6,837 nt of DNA, taken from Bacillota bacterium (GTDB taxonomy: Bacteria > Bacillota > Dethiobacteria > DTU022 > UBA8154). The notes under the pieces were generated by a model. The model did no database searches, had not been told where the DNA came from, and was given only the letters and a program-made list of their open reading frames with translations. Below are positions 1 through 6,681 of the stretch, piece after piece (within the stretch, counting starts at the first letter, position 1; every line of letters begins with the position of its first letter). Location: the NCBI GenBank assembly GCA_003456095.1, contig DMPF01000110.1:1-6837 (forward strand). Direction: 5' to 3'. The translations under genes were made by a program, and so were the position numbers.

Positions 1-588
1 CGCCAGCTGACGCCGCACTATTTTGGCGGGATGAGCTATGAACGCCTGGAGGAACCGCAAGGTCTGCAATGGCCTTGCCCTAATGAGGAGCATCCCGGAA
101 CCGCCGTGATGCACCGCCGGTCCTGGCGTGGTGAAGAAGACAGGTTTGCACGCGGCATTGGTCAGTTTTCTACTGTGGATTATCGTCCGTTAGCCACAGA
201 GAAGCCTACCGAAGAATATCCTTTTATCTTAACGACGGCGCGTAAGCTGTATCATTATCACACCAGAAGCATGACGGCAAAGGTCGAAGGCTTAAACGAG
301 CTGCTCAACGAAGAACGGATGCAGATCAACCCCAATGACGCTAAGAAATTGGGAATCAGTGCGAATGATCTCGTCAGTGTCACCTCTGCGCGCGGCTCCA
401 TAGAGACGCTTGTAGCGATTACTGACCAGGTGCCTGAGGGTATCGTTTGTATGAGCTTCCACTTTGCGGAGTCACCGGCCAATATTCTTGCCAACCCGGC
501 AATCTGCAGCATGTCTGTGGTCTCCGAACTGAAGGTCAGCACAGTTAAACTTGAAAAAATTGAAGAGAAAGCAGGTGTGGGAAGATGA
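1..588 (+). CDS. fdhA: Formate dehydrogenase, catalytic molybdopterin subunit (C-terminal part)
   Basis: Partial gene: the frame is open from base 1, so the true start is upstream, and 195 C-terminal residues are visible before the TGA. The protein would oxidise formate to CO2, or the reverse, at a Mo- or W-bis-molybdopterin guanine dinucleotide site in the cytoplasm. The visible part is the molybdopterin-dinucleotide-binding domain of the DMSO reductase superfamily. It has the opening GGMSYERLE..GLQWPCP, then PFILTTARKLYHYHTRSMT, then the barrel segment with GSIETLVAITD..PEG, and the closing FHFAESPANILANPA. These closely follow cytoplasmic FdhA/FdhF proteins. The active-site Cys/Sec and the iron-sulfur domains lie outside the window, so Se dependence and Mo versus W cannot be judged. 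The stop overlaps the next start (ATGA), indicating translational coupling. The family is clear; naming it formate dehydrogenase rather than another oxidoreductase of the family also rests on the NuoE/NuoF neighbours. Confidence 0.9.
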   Translation, partial: RQLTPHYFGGMSYERLEEPQGLQWPCPNEEHPGTAVMHRRSWRGEEDRFARGIGQFSTVDYRPLATEKPTEEYPFILTTARKLYHYHTRSMTAKVEGLNELLNEERMQINPNDAKKLGISANDLVSVTSARGSIETLVAITDQVPEGIVCMSFHFAESPANILANPAICSMSVVSELKVSTVKLEKIEEKAGVGR

Positions 589-1184
589 GAGAAGAGCAAA
601 CACAACCAACGCAAACGAAGACAGAGGATTATCGTTGGATGGTTGGCCCGGAACCTGTTGCTCAACTGTCCCATCCGGAAAAAGAGATGGCCCTGGTGGA
701 TGGTGAAATGGTTCCGGTAGAAGTGGCGTTAGCTAATATTGTGGAAAAGGTCAGCCATGCTAAAAAACCGGTCATGGTCGTTCCTGGTCGCATGGTGCTA
801 TGGCACTGGGAAGAAGGCCCTCCGGGGAGAGCTAAAATAATCAGGGAGTTGGCTGCAGCGATGGGGGCCGAAATTCGTCCAATTTATGATATTCGCCCTG
901 CCTATCCGATGGCAAGAACAGCGTGTGAAATAAACCCGTATCACGGAGATTTGGTTATTGCCCACGAAAAATATGATGTTGCCGTATTTTACGGGGTGGA
1001 TTGTCCTTACGCCGACGTAGCCTTAAAAATAATTGATCAGGGTACGGAATGTTATACGATCGCCCTTTGCGGCAAGCTGGGACATGTAGACGCTTCAACC
1101 ACATTGCGTGATACCGGTATGGACCGGCTTAAAATATTAACGGAAATGTTTCTCAAGTACAAGCAAGGGGAAGATAAAAACTAG
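585..1184 (+). CDS. CdhB-like protein (CO dehydrogenase beta / acetyl-CoA synthase epsilon family), formate dehydrogenase-associated
   Basis: A 199-aa soluble protein with no signal peptide or membrane segment. Its ATG overlaps the fdhA stop by 4 bp, and AGGTG at 573-577 lies 7 bases upstream. Residues 45-105 (ALANIVEKVSHAKKPVMVVPG, then an amphipathic helix and AEIRPIYDIRP) and the later VAVFYGVDCPYAD / TIALCGKLGHVDA segments resemble the Rossmann-like epsilon subunit of archaeal acetyl-CoA decarbonylase/synthase (CdhB). Proteins annotated as CODH beta subunit family occur in clostridia. There are four cysteines (114, 140, 156, 162), but they do not form a recognisable cluster motif. The N-terminal 20 residues are polar and probably flexible. 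Its position inside a formate dehydrogenase operon suggests a structural or assembly role in that complex rather than CO chemistry, which is inference. The family call rests on pattern similarity only; a lineage-specific protein of similar fold is the alternative. Confidence 0.55.
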   Translation: MREEQTQPTQTKTEDYRWMVGPEPVAQLSHPEKEMALVDGEMVPVEVALANIVEKVSHAKKPVMVVPGRMVLWHWEEGPPGRAKIIRELAAAMGAEIRPIYDIRPAYPMARTACEINPYHGDLVIAHEKYDVAVFYGVDCPYADVALKIIDQGTECYTIALCGKLGHVDASTTLRDTGMDRLKILTEMFLKYKQGEDKN

Positions 1185-1215
1185 TGCACTTACATTCATA
1201 AGGGGGAACTTATCG

Positions 1216-1698
1216 ATGCCCATGTTGCTTGAAACAGATGAGCTGAGAATTAAAGATATTTTCTCAAGCTTTAAAGGTGTGCGCCAGGAAATTATTCCCA
1301 TCCTTCAAGCTGTTCAAGATGTCTTTGGTTACCTTCCTGAAGCGGTAATGAAAGAAGTGGCCAGGTTTACCTCGGTCTCGGAAAGCCGTGTTTACGGCAC
1401 GGCTACGTTTTACACTCAGTTTTACTTTGCCAGACGAGGCGATCATAACGTTAAGGTATGTTGCGGAACGGCCTGCCATGTCAGAGGGGCGGCGCCTATA
1501 CTGGAAGCATTTGAACGGGAACTCGGCATCAGTTGCGGCGGCACAACTGAAGATTTCAAGTACAACCTGGAGCGGGTGGCCTGCGTAGGTTCCTGTGCTT
1601 TGGCTCCGGTTGTGGTGGTTGACGAGAAAGTTTTTGGCCTTATGGATGTAAAGAATATTAAGGAATGCCTGAAGGTAGAAGAAGGTGAGCAGCAATGA
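1216..1698 (+). CDS. nuoE: NuoE-like [2Fe-2S] subunit of NAD(P)-linked formate dehydrogenase
   Basis: A 160-aa thioredoxin-fold ferredoxin of the complex I 24-kDa / HndA / HydC family. It carries one [2Fe-2S] cluster and works next to the FMN subunit. An N-terminal helical bundle (residues about 10-60, including LQAVQDVFGYLPEAVMKEVA and GTATFYTQF) precedes the cluster domain. The ligands are C82 and C87 in VCCGTAC, then C123 and C127 in CVGSC, giving the canonical Cx4C-x35-Cx3C spacing with nothing missing. Length is typical of the family. The start is fixed by AGGGGGA (1201-1207) 8 bases before the ATG. It follows the CdhB-like gene after a 31-bp gap and overlaps the NuoF-like gene (ATGA), so the two are probably made in equal amounts. 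Hydrogenase complexes use the same subunit; the upstream fdhA and the absence of a hydrogenase gene here favour formate dehydrogenase. Confidence 0.93.
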   Translation: MPMLLETDELRIKDIFSSFKGVRQEIIPILQAVQDVFGYLPEAVMKEVARFTSVSESRVYGTATFYTQFYFARRGDHNVKVCCGTACHVRGAAPILEAFERELGISCGGTTEDFKYNLERVACVGSCALAPVVVVDEKVFGLMDVKNIKECLKVEEGEQQ

Positions 1699-3635
1699 GC
1701 ACGGGAGAGAAGCAGTTAGCTCAGGTTGACTCGCCGGCAAGGCTGGCGGAGGTCAGAGAAAGCTGTCAGAGCGCTTTAGCAAGGCAGAGAACACGATTTT
1801 TGGTTTGTGCCGGCACAGGTTGTGTGGCTATGGGATCTTTTAATGTCCTGGCGGAGTTTCGACGTCTGATTAGTGAGCGCGGACTGGATATGGATGTTGA
1901 TCTGCTCTTTGAGGGCAAGGAGGCCCAAACAGGTGCTGCCGGCAGCGGCTGTCACGGTTTTTGTGAAAAAGGGCCGCTGGTGCATTTTGAACCACAGGGG
2001 GTATTTTATACTAAGGTTAAGGTATCTGATGTGCCGGAAATTTTGGCTGCTTCCCTTGACCATGGTACGGTGGTGGAGCGCTTGCTCTACCATAATCCGG
2101 ACGGCAGTACATGTTTAACCGAAAAAGCAGTACCTTTTTACAGCGGTCAGCAGAGAATCGTCCTTGAACTGTGCGGGTCAATAGATCCCGAGGAGATCAG
2201 GGAGTACTTTGCGCGCGGTGGCTACCAGGCATTAGCTAAGGTTCTGCAGGAGCACACTCCTGTACAAGTCATTGAAATTGTTGAGCGCTCAGGCTTGCGC
2301 GGTCGCGGCGGGGCAGGCTTCCCTGCGGGAAAAAAATGGGCATCCTGCCGGAAAGCGCCCGGTGACCCTAAGTATGTGGTATGCAATTGCGATGAAGGCG
2401 ACCCGGGAGCTTTTATGGATCGTTCGGTGCTGGAGGCCGACCCGCACTCCGTGCTTGAAGGGATGGCTATCGCTGCCTACGCCATTGGCGCGGAAAAGGG
2501 TTTTATGTATGTGCGTGCTGAATACCCGCTGGCGGTAGCCAGGTTGCAAAAAGCTTTGGAACAGGCGCGGCGGTGGAAAGTGCTGGGCGAGAACATTATG
2601 GGCACCGGGTTTAATTTTGACCTGGAGATATTTCAAGGAGCGGGCGCCTTTGTCTGTGGGGAATCAACAGCTCTGGTACGCTCCATCGAAGGCTACCGTG
2701 GCTGGCCTAAGCCGTTACCACGGGCGCGGACTACCGAAGTTGGCCTGTGGGATAAGCCAACATTGCTAAATAACGTTAAAACATTGTCCATGGTCCCGAA
2801 AATAATTAACCGCGGCGCTGACTGGTTCTCCTCTACAGGTACAAAAAACAGCCCTGGGACGGCAGTGTTTGCCTTGACTGGCAAAATTATGAACAGTGGT
2901 TTGATTGAAGTACCGATGGGAATTACCTTGCGTGAAATTGTGTATGGCGTTGGCGGCGGCGTGCCAAATAACGGCAGGTTTAAAGCTGTCCAGACGGGCG
3001 GCCCCTCAGGGGGATGCCTCCCGGAGGAGATGCTGGGCCTGGAAGTAGACTTTGATTCGCTGAAAAGCGCTGGCTCTATGATGGGTTCAGGCGGCATGGT
3101 AATCCTTGATGAAAAGTCTTGCATGGTTGATATCGCCAGATATTTTCTTGAATTCACAGTGCATGAATCATGCGGCCAATGCATACCTTGCCGCAACGGC
3201 AGCTACCAGATGCTGCAGATTTTAAACGATATTACCTCCGGAAAGGGCCAGCCGGGGGATATGGAACTGCTGGAAGAGATGGGACAAACGATTATTGCCG
3301 GTTCTATCTGCGGTTTGGGCCAGTCGGCGCCGAATCCGGTTTTATCCACCCTGCATTATTTCAGACATGAGTACGAAGCCCATATTCATGAAAAAACTTG
3401 CCCGGCGCTGAACTGTAAAGAGTTAATTGCCTACTGGATTGACCCTGACAAATGTAAAGCCTGCGGACGATGCCTGAAGGCGTGCCCAACGGATGCGATT
3501 AAGGGCGAGAAAAAGGTGCCCCATGTGATTGAACAGAGCAAATGTTCCAAATGCGGCATTTGCCTGGAAACCTGCCCCGATCGATTTAGTGCTGTCAGTA
3601 AAGTAACCGGTCAACAGAAAATGGATATTATATAA
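1695..3635 (+). CDS. nuoF: NuoF-like FMN/NAD(P)-binding subunit with N-terminal [2Fe-2S] and C-terminal 2x[4Fe-4S] domains
   Basis: A 646-aa flavoprotein subunit that would exchange electrons with NAD(P)H through FMN; it corresponds to the HndC/HydB/FdhB type. Domains in order: a thioredoxin-like [2Fe-2S] domain (about 33-120; C38, C43, C86, C90); the NuoF core with the FMN/NADH loop GRGGAGFPAGKKW (203-215), CNCDEGDPGAFMDR (230-243) and GAGAFVCGESTAL (315-327); a SLBB-like part (about 390-460); the N3-type [4Fe-4S] site with C493, C496, C499 and C539; and two CxxCxxCxxxC ferredoxin motifs (C587/590/593/597 and C617/620/623/627). All cluster ligands are present. Length fits the long form found in bifurcating hydrogenases and clostridial formate dehydrogenases, not the shorter respiratory NuoF. 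AAGGTGAG (1682-1689) precedes the start. The common GEETAL is GESTAL here. NAD versus NADP preference cannot be read. It is the last gene of the operon, followed by a terminator-like hairpin. Confidence 0.94.
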   Translation: MSTGEKQLAQVDSPARLAEVRESCQSALARQRTRFLVCAGTGCVAMGSFNVLAEFRRLISERGLDMDVDLLFEGKEAQTGAAGSGCHGFCEKGPLVHFEPQGVFYTKVKVSDVPEILAASLDHGTVVERLLYHNPDGSTCLTEKAVPFYSGQQRIVLELCGSIDPEEIREYFARGGYQALAKVLQEHTPVQVIEIVERSGLRGRGGAGFPAGKKWASCRKAPGDPKYVVCNCDEGDPGAFMDRSVLEADPHSVLEGMAIAAYAIGAEKGFMYVRAEYPLAVARLQKALEQARRWKVLGENIMGTGFNFDLEIFQGAGAFVCGESTALVRSIEGYRGWPKPLPRARTTEVGLWDKPTLLNNVKTLSMVPKIINRGADWFSSTGTKNSPGTAVFALTGKIMNSGLIEVPMGITLREIVYGVGGGVPNNGRFKAVQTGGPSGGCLPEEMLGLEVDFDSLKSAGSMMGSGGMVILDEKSCMVDIARYFLEFTVHESCGQCIPCRNGSYQMLQILNDITSGKGQPGDMELLEEMGQTIIAGSICGLGQSAPNPVLSTLHYFRHEYEAHIHEKTCPALNCKELIAYWIDPDKCKACGRCLKACPTDAIKGEKKVPHVIEQSKCSKCGICLETCPDRFSAVSKVTGQQKMDII

Positions 3636-3677
3636 TAATTTCGGTACAAAACATAAAATTAAAATAAAAACGAGACC

Positions 3678-3756
3678 AAAAACGGAACAAATCGGGACAT
3701 GATGAAAATTTTGTAAAATTTTCTTCGTGTCCCGATTTCTTTGTCCCGGTTTTTTT
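3678..3756. terminator. Long imperfect hairpin, probable bidirectional terminator between convergent genes
   Basis: Inner arms 3689-3712 and 3715-3738 are 24 nt each with a 2-nt gap and only two mismatches, one of which can be a G-U pair in RNA. The stem can extend outward with bulges: AAAAACGGAAC (3678-3688) faces GTCCCGGTTTTT (3743-3754). A run of seven T follows at 3750-3756 on the + strand. On the - strand the opposite side also ends in T-rich sequence (complement of 3658-3682). It lies 42 bp after the nuoF stop and 19 bp beyond the CBS gene stop, so it can serve both. It is also a copy of the AAAATTTT / CGGGACA repeat seen at 4306-4331 and 6764-6837. Confidence 0.75.
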
Positions 3757-3775
3757 ATATCCCGATATATTCTGC

Positions 3776-4222
3776 TTACGCATATCTGCCGGCGATATAG
3801 TTGCTCAATTGTTCAATGAGCATCTCCTGTTCAGCAATTTTTGCTTTGACAAGATCGCCGATAGATATAATGCCTGTCAATTGATTATTTTCAAAGACAG
3901 GTAGATGCCTGACGCGCTTTGCGGTGATGAGCACCATGGCATCCTCAACAGTTAATTCTGGTTTGACGGTATACATTTTGTCAATGGGCGTCATTATTTC
4001 TTCCACTAAAGTAGATTCTGATCTTTTACCCTTTAGGATTACCTTTCTTGCATAGTCCCTTTCCGTGATGATACCGGCAACCATATCCTGCTCGTCGAGG
4101 ACCATCAATGCGCCGACTTCTTTCTCGCTCATAGATTTAACGGCTTCAAAAACTGTTGACTTGGGAGAAATGGACCATACGCCCTGCCCTTTCTCTTTTA
4201 AGATAACACTGACTGTTTTCAT
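3776..4222 (-). CDS. Stand-alone two-CBS-domain protein
   Basis: A 148-aa cytoplasmic protein made almost entirely of a CBS pair (Bateman module), which generally senses adenine nucleotides or similar ligands. CBS1 spans about residues 8-65 (STVFEAVKSMSEKEVGALMV, GIITERDYARKV). CBS2 spans about 77-130 (MTPIDKMYTVKPELTVEDAM, VRHLPVFENNQLTGIISIGDLVK), followed by a short C-terminal helix. No fused effector domain is present, so it probably acts by binding another protein; the target is unknown. The start is set at M4222 because AGAGGTG (4231-4237) lies 8 bases upstream and the family conventionally begins at MKTVSVIL. An in-frame ATG at 4300 would add 26 residues lacking CBS homology and would overlap the predicted promoter. 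It shares orientation with the ATPase and MarR genes and sits 108 bp downstream of the ATPase with its own promoter, so a functional link to metal transport is only a guess. Confidence 0.9.
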   Translation of the reverse strand: MKTVSVILKEKGQGVWSISPKSTVFEAVKSMSEKEVGALMVLDEQDMVAGIITERDYARKVILKGKRSESTLVEEIMTPIDKMYTVKPELTVEDAMVLITAKRVRHLPVFENNQLTGIISIGDLVKAKIAEQEMLIEQLSNYIAGRYA

Positions 4223-4230
4223 AAATAATT

Positions 4231-4237
4231 CACCTCT
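4231..4237 (-). promoter_or_regulatory. Ribosome binding site deciding the CBS gene start
   Basis: On the - strand this reads AGAGGTG, 8 bases before the ATG at 4222-4220. It supports the 148-residue form over the longer frame beginning at 4300. Confidence 0.75.
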
Positions 4238-4271
4238 GTAAAAGTATTTTTTGCAGAGTACCTTATGAGTT

Positions 4272-4300
4272 AAAATAACACAATTGTCTGTATTTTTCAA
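4272..4300 (-). promoter_or_regulatory. Predicted sigma-A-type promoter of the CBS gene
   Basis: On the - strand, TTGAAA (4300-4295) and TATTTT (4277-4272) are separated by 17 bases, leaving a leader of about 40 nt before the ribosome site. The -10 matches consensus at 4 of 6 positions, so this is a moderate prediction. It implies that the CBS gene can be expressed independently of the marR-ATPase unit. Confidence 0.45.
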
Positions 4301-4305
4301 GAACC

Positions 4306-4331
4306 AAAAATTTTGTGTCCCGAAAATTTTT
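4306..4331. repeat. Half copy of the AAAATTTT / TGTCCCG repeat at the ATPase stop; possible weak terminator
   Basis: AAAAATTTT (4306-4314) and AAAATTTTT (4323-4331) are perfect 9-bp inverted arms around GTGTCCCG. The element touches the last base of the ATPase stop codon. It keeps the repeat core TGTCCCGA (4316-4323) but lacks the longer palindrome. A nine-pair all-A/T stem without G-C pairs is a poor terminator, so that role is uncertain; membership of the repeat family is clearer. Confidence 0.55.
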
Positions 4332-6214
4332 CAGGGGTGTCGCTTGAGCAGCCACGCTGAGTTGGCAATTACGGCGATAGAGCCTATATTGTGTGCAATG
4401 GCGCCGGTAATGGGGTTAAGTAACCCCGCTCCTGAAGCCGCCAACGCCAGGGCGTTAAATGTCAGAGCGAAAAAGATATTGATATTGATCGTTTTTACGG
4501 TAAGCTTTCCCAGACCTAAAAGGTAGGGTACCTTTGTAATGTCGTCACCCATTAAGGCAATATCGGCTGCGTCAATCGCGGCGTCGGTCCCCATGGCTCC
4601 CATGGCGATACCGATATCAGCCGCGGCCAGGGATGGTGCGTCGTTAACACCGTCACCCACTACGGCCACCTTGCAGCCGGCCCGCTGGATCTGTCTTACC
4701 AGAGCCAATTTCTGCGCTGGCAGGAGCTCTGCAAAAAATTCCACAATGCCGGTCTTTTTTGCCACGCGTGCGGCAATAGCGGAATTATCCCCGGTCAGCA
4801 TCTGTATTTTAGACACGCCTCTTTTACGCAAAATGCGGATCCCTTCGGCAGCGCTGGAGCGTATCTCTTCATCCAGCAAAATATCGCCGATGGGGATATT
4901 TTCTTCGTATACTGTAACCGTCCTGACTGCCGCTTCTTCTTTACGGATGGGTAATGGCGGGCATACTGACCGTTCTGACCTGTTCGCCGTGGCTGCGGAG
5001 AGTTTACGCTCTACAGATCTGCCCACAAAAATATTTTTTCCGCATACCTGTGCCTCGACCCCCAAACCTGGAAGATCTCTGTAATGCATAGGTTCATGCA
5101 GCAGCAGGTTTTTCTCTTGTGCGGCTGATACAATGGCAACGGCCAGGGGGTGACAGGAATATTTTTCCGCTGAGGCCGCCATGCTCAGCAGGTAATCTTC
5201 CGTGCATCCGTTTAACGGCCTGACCTGCGTAAGCCTCGGTCGGCCGGTGGTGAGAGTGCCGGTTTTGTCAAAGAGCACTGCTTTAATTCTGGAAGCCTCT
5301 TCAAGAATGGCCCCGCCTTTCACCAGCACACCGTTGCGTGAAGCATTCCCTATCGCCGCGACAATAGCTGTAGGGGAGGCCAGAATAAAAGCGCAGGGGC
5401 ATCCCACGATGAGCACGGTAATGGCTCGGTGGGCGTCCTTTGTCCACAAGAAAACCGCTGCGCTCAAAAAGAGAATTGCCGGAGTAAAATAGCGTGCGTA
5501 ACGGTTTGCCAACCTAATGATCGGGGCTTTCCGGCTTTCAGCTTCCTGCACCAGCTTCACCATTTTGCCCAGTGTCGTGCTTTTGCCCACCTTGCGTGCT
5601 TTCACCTCCAGCATGCCCGCATAGACCACCGTTCCGGCAAAAACCGAGTCGCCGGCTTTTTTTTCTACCGGGAGCGCTTCCCCTGTCAGGGAAGCCTGAT
5701 TAATGGCGGCGTGCCCCCGTAATATCCTGCCGTCCACGGGGACCCTCTCACCGGAGCGGATGAGCACAGTTTCACCGAGGCCGATCTTTTCCAACGGTAC
5801 AGAGAATTCCCTTCCACCGCGGATAACATTGGCTTTATCCGGAGTTAAGCGGATAAGGGTATTGATGGCGGTACGTGCTCTTTGGGCGGTGAACTGTTCC
5901 AACAAGGAACCCAGCGTCATGATCAGCGTCACAACTGCAGCGGAAAGGTATTCGCCGATAATGAAGGAAGCAATGATTGCCAAACTTACCAGCTCATCCA
6001 CATTCAGCTCCTTATTGCGTATACCCCGGCCGGCCTGGTAAATGATCGGACCCCCCATGACAACAGCTGCCGTTGCGGCAAAGATAGATACATAAAATTC
6101 CTGTTTAAATAGTAGCGCAAGCAGAATAAACAACAGACCGGCTGCCAGGGTGTAGAACTCCCTTAACTGGAGCAGCTGCCGGTACCTTCCCATATCGCTG
6201 TATCTTCCGATCAT
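4331..6214 (-). CDS. P1B-type heavy-metal-translocating ATPase without N-terminal metal-binding domain
   Basis: A 627-aa membrane pump that would use ATP to move a transition-metal ion across the cytoplasmic membrane, normally outward. Eight hydrophobic segments are visible (about 20-36, 41-60, 73-88, 90-106, 242-257, 264-288, 575-597, 602-622). Signature residues: TGE (177-179) in the actuator domain, CPC (272-274) in the sixth segment, D316 in DKTGTLT as phosphorylation site, HP (355-356) in the nucleotide domain, TGD (474-476) and GDGVND (520-525). No HMA domain or CxxC precedes the first membrane segment. The CPCAFILASPTA and HNIGSIAVIANS motifs match neither classic Cu pumps nor textbook Zn/Cd pumps, so the metal is left open (Zn/Cd-like is my leaning). 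The start at 6214 follows AAAAGGAG by about 8 bases. It is 35 bp after marR and probably co-transcribed. Residues about 404-428 look like a family-variable insertion. Confidence 0.93.
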   Translation of the reverse strand: MIGRYSDMGRYRQLLQLREFYTLAAGLLFILLALLFKQEFYVSIFAATAAVVMGGPIIYQAGRGIRNKELNVDELVSLAIIASFIIGEYLSAAVVTLIMTLGSLLEQFTAQRARTAINTLIRLTPDKANVIRGGREFSVPLEKIGLGETVLIRSGERVPVDGRILRGHAAINQASLTGEALPVEKKAGDSVFAGTVVYAGMLEVKARKVGKSTTLGKMVKLVQEAESRKAPIIRLANRYARYFTPAILFLSAAVFLWTKDAHRAITVLIVGCPCAFILASPTAIVAAIGNASRNGVLVKGGAILEEASRIKAVLFDKTGTLTTGRPRLTQVRPLNGCTEDYLLSMAASAEKYSCHPLAVAIVSAAQEKNLLLHEPMHYRDLPGLGVEAQVCGKNIFVGRSVERKLSAATANRSERSVCPPLPIRKEEAAVRTVTVYEENIPIGDILLDEEIRSSAAEGIRILRKRGVSKIQMLTGDNSAIAARVAKKTGIVEFFAELLPAQKLALVRQIQRAGCKVAVVGDGVNDAPSLAAADIGIAMGAMGTDAAIDAADIALMGDDITKVPYLLGLGKLTVKTININIFFALTFNALALAASGAGLLNPITGAIAHNIGSIAVIANSAWLLKRHP

Positions 6215-6222
6215 CTGAAAAA

Positions 6223-6230
6223 CTCCTTTT
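6223..6230 (-). promoter_or_regulatory. Ribosome binding site deciding the ATPase start
   Basis: On the - strand this reads AAAAGGAG, 8 bases before the ATG at 6214. An upstream in-frame GTG (6250) and ATG (6247) lack such a site and would place translation of the ATPase across the end of marR. Confidence 0.8.
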
Positions 6231-6249
6231 AATATAAAATTTAGCATCA

Positions 6250-6669
6250 CTAGAAAATTTCACTATTGATCTTTTTAAGGATTCTAAGCAGTCCTCCGAT
6301 TTCTTCCTCGGAAAGGCTGGCGGCCATTTGACCGGCCAGGTTGAGGTGCAGGCGGTGATGCTCCGCAAAGGCGCTTTTGCCCTTTTCCGTCAAGGTAATA
6401 AGGTTGACCCGTCTATCCTCTTTGACGGGCTCCCTGCGGGCATAGTCTTTTTTTTCCAGCCGATCAACGGTTACAGTGGTGGTGCCGGTGGTAATTCCCA
6501 ATCTTGCGGCCAGGTTCTTCATGTTCATGGCGCCATACTGACCCAGCGCTTCAATGGCATGGGCTTCTGATACACTGAGATCGCTGGAGCGTATCACGGA
6601 ACTTTCCCAGGAAGCAAATCCGTTAAAAAAGCATAGCAATTCATCAGTTAATTCATCCAGGTCGTGCAT
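6250..6669 (-). CDS. MarR-family winged-helix transcriptional regulator
   Basis: A 139-aa protein, typical MarR length, expected to bind DNA as a dimer and to repress its own operon. Residues about 31-92 form the winged helix-turn-helix: LSVSEAHAIEAL, then MNMKNLAARLGITTGTTTVTVDRLEKKDYARR as helix-turn-helix and recognition helix, then EDRRVNLITLTEKG as the wing. Flanking helices (1-28, 96-139) provide dimerisation. H37, E103, H104 and H108 fall at positions equivalent to zinc ligands of AdcR-type MarR proteins as I recall them, which is inference. Start: AAAGGAGGT (6676-6684) lies 6 bases before the ATG. It is the first gene of a probable operon with the metal ATPase, and a palindrome overlaps the promoter just upstream. 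An organic effector, as in many MarR proteins, is the alternative to metal. Confidence 0.92.
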   Translation of the reverse strand: MHDLDELTDELLCFFNGFASWESSVIRSSDLSVSEAHAIEALGQYGAMNMKNLAARLGITTGTTTVTVDRLEKKDYARREPVKEDRRVNLITLTEKGKSAFAEHHRLHLNLAGQMAASLSEEEIGGLLRILKKINSEIF

Positions 6670-6681
6670 CGAATAACCTCC

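Noticed and set aside
1..588. In-frame UGA selenocysteine in the formate dehydrogenase
   Set aside because: The active-site region lies upstream of the window; the only in-frame TGA seen is the terminal stop, which overlaps the next start.
1695..3635. Operon as [FeFe]-hydrogenase or respiratory complex I
   Set aside because: No H-cluster motif or other Nuo subunits are present, and the preceding gene is a molybdopterin formate dehydrogenase-type subunit.
4223..4300. Longer CBS protein starting at 4300
   Set aside because: The extra 26 residues have no CBS character, the frame lacks a good ribosome site there, and a strong site precedes the internal ATG at 4222.
4539..6112. Several + strand open frames opposite the ATPase
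   Set aside because: They are shadows of a well-supported - strand gene, with no family resemblance and no ribosome sites of note.
6215..6250. ATPase start at GTG 6250 or ATG 6247
   Set aside because: It would meet the marR stop and lacks a ribosome site, while AAAAGGAG stands correctly before the ATG at 6214.
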